A stretch of DNA of 64,000 nt from Gemmatimonadota bacterium (GTDB taxonomy: Bacteria; Gemmatimonadota; Gemmatimonadetes; Gemmatimonadales; Gemmatimonadaceae). The translations under genes and the position numbers were made by a program. Below, piece after piece: positions 63,938-64,000 of the stretch. The notes beneath the pieces were generated by a model. The model did no database searches. It worked only from the letters and a program-made list of their open reading frames with translations, and had not been told where the DNA came from. Location: the NCBI GenBank assembly GCA_016871895.1, contig VHBO01000004.1, forward strand, positions 32,151-96,150, read 5' to 3'. Numbering within the stretch: the stretch's first letter is position 1; the number at the start of each line of letters is the position of its first letter.

Positions 63938-64000
63938 ATGTCCGACGCTGCCCTCTCCGCCGGAACCGTCCAGACCCGCACCGCCGACGGGATCGCCACC
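63938..64000 (+). CDS. Start of a gene cut by the window end, crotonase-like N-terminus
   Basis: ATG 63938 opens a frame that runs to the end of the window: MSDAALSAGTVQTRTADGIAT. The VQTRTADGIAT ending matches the first strand of enoyl-CoA hydratase/isomerase proteins, which would fit the phenylacetate locus. Only 21 codons are visible, so the identity is tentative. Divergent from paaA over 82 bp. Confidence 0.5.
   Translation, partial: MSDAALSAGTVQTRTADGIAT

Noticed and set aside
1..64000. tRNA, rRNA, insertion sequences, prophage or integron features
   Set aside because: I looked for TPsiC-like GTTCGA signatures, transposase/integrase motifs and long terminal repeats by eye and saw none. 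A tRNAscan or IS search could still find something I missed.

Overview
The window is 64 kb of gene-dense, very GC-rich bacterial chromosome. It suggests a Gram-negative, diderm heterotroph. Supporting signs are a DUF481-type outer-membrane protein, Tat- and lipobox-carrying secreted proteins, a bacillithiol-type deacetylase (BshB1), a cobalamin-binding MerR photoreceptor homologue, and many secreted peptidases and Ig-like or beta-propeller proteins. Together these fit Gemmatimonadota best. That assignment is inference from gene content and style; no rRNA or tRNA gene was seen. No insertion sequence, phage, CRISPR array or integrase was found, so this looks like stable chromosome rather than an island. 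No stretch longer than about 300 bp lacks a gene.

Layout. 1-8.3 kb: truncated RhlE-type helicase, Spy/CpxP-like secreted protein, GNAT acetyltransferase, bshB1-kynB pair, and secreted M28 and S9 peptidases. 8.3-11.2 kb: a conserved unknown gene divergent from a cysteine desulfurase overlapping mnmA (tRNA 2-thiouridine). 11.2-17.8 kb, minus strand: SRP RNA, then dnaX-ybaB-recR, then pgsA-cinA-grpE-dnaJ. 17.8-26.1 kb, minus strand: central carbon genes tal-pyk-(MBL hydrolase)-pgi, then a class II aldolase, a YihY membrane protein and ltaE. 26.3-28 kb: DUF2911 protein divergent from a CarH-like B12 photoreceptor. 28-34.3 kb: M19 dipeptidase, two translationally coupled secreted beta-propeller proteins, D-aminoacylase. 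34.3-36.8 kb: ArsR-methyltransferase fusion heading an operon with ahcY. 36.9-43.4 kb: methyltransferase divergent from an FAD oxidoreductase, a Tat protein, hrpB, DUF1569, DUF481. 43.4-52.3 kb: PhoD, large metalloprotease, Ig/LTD/nuclease lipoprotein, a Rieske lipoprotein with a four-histidine membrane partner, a second M19 dipeptidase, DUF2177. 52.3-64 kb: the phenylacetyl-CoA catabolic locus, paaGHIJYZ and paaABCD, separated by an E1 alpha/beta fusion and very small ORFs.

How the genes work together. Secreted M28, S9, M19, D-aminoacylase and metalloprotease enzymes suggest peptide and D-amino-acid scavenging. paaABCD epoxidises phenylacetyl-CoA, paaG isomerises, paaZ opens the ring, and paaH/paaJ finish to acetyl- and succinyl-CoA; paaE and paaK are not in the window.

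Regulatory signals are unusually readable. At least eleven transcription-unit heads have a TAnnnT-type -10 box ending only 5-8 nt before the start codon, which implies leaderless mRNAs. One 25-bp divergent gap carries two such boxes overlapping by 2 bp. The arsR-ahcY operon has a textbook -35/-10 followed at once by a 22-bp inverted repeat over its own start codon. Terminators are GC-rich, often nested hairpins without U-tracts. One is a perfect 21-bp stem that includes the stop codons of both convergent genes. The most novel candidate system is the Rieske lipoprotein plus small tetra-histidine membrane protein at 49.5-50.7 kb, which looks like a minimal quinol/haem/iron-sulfur electron-transfer module.
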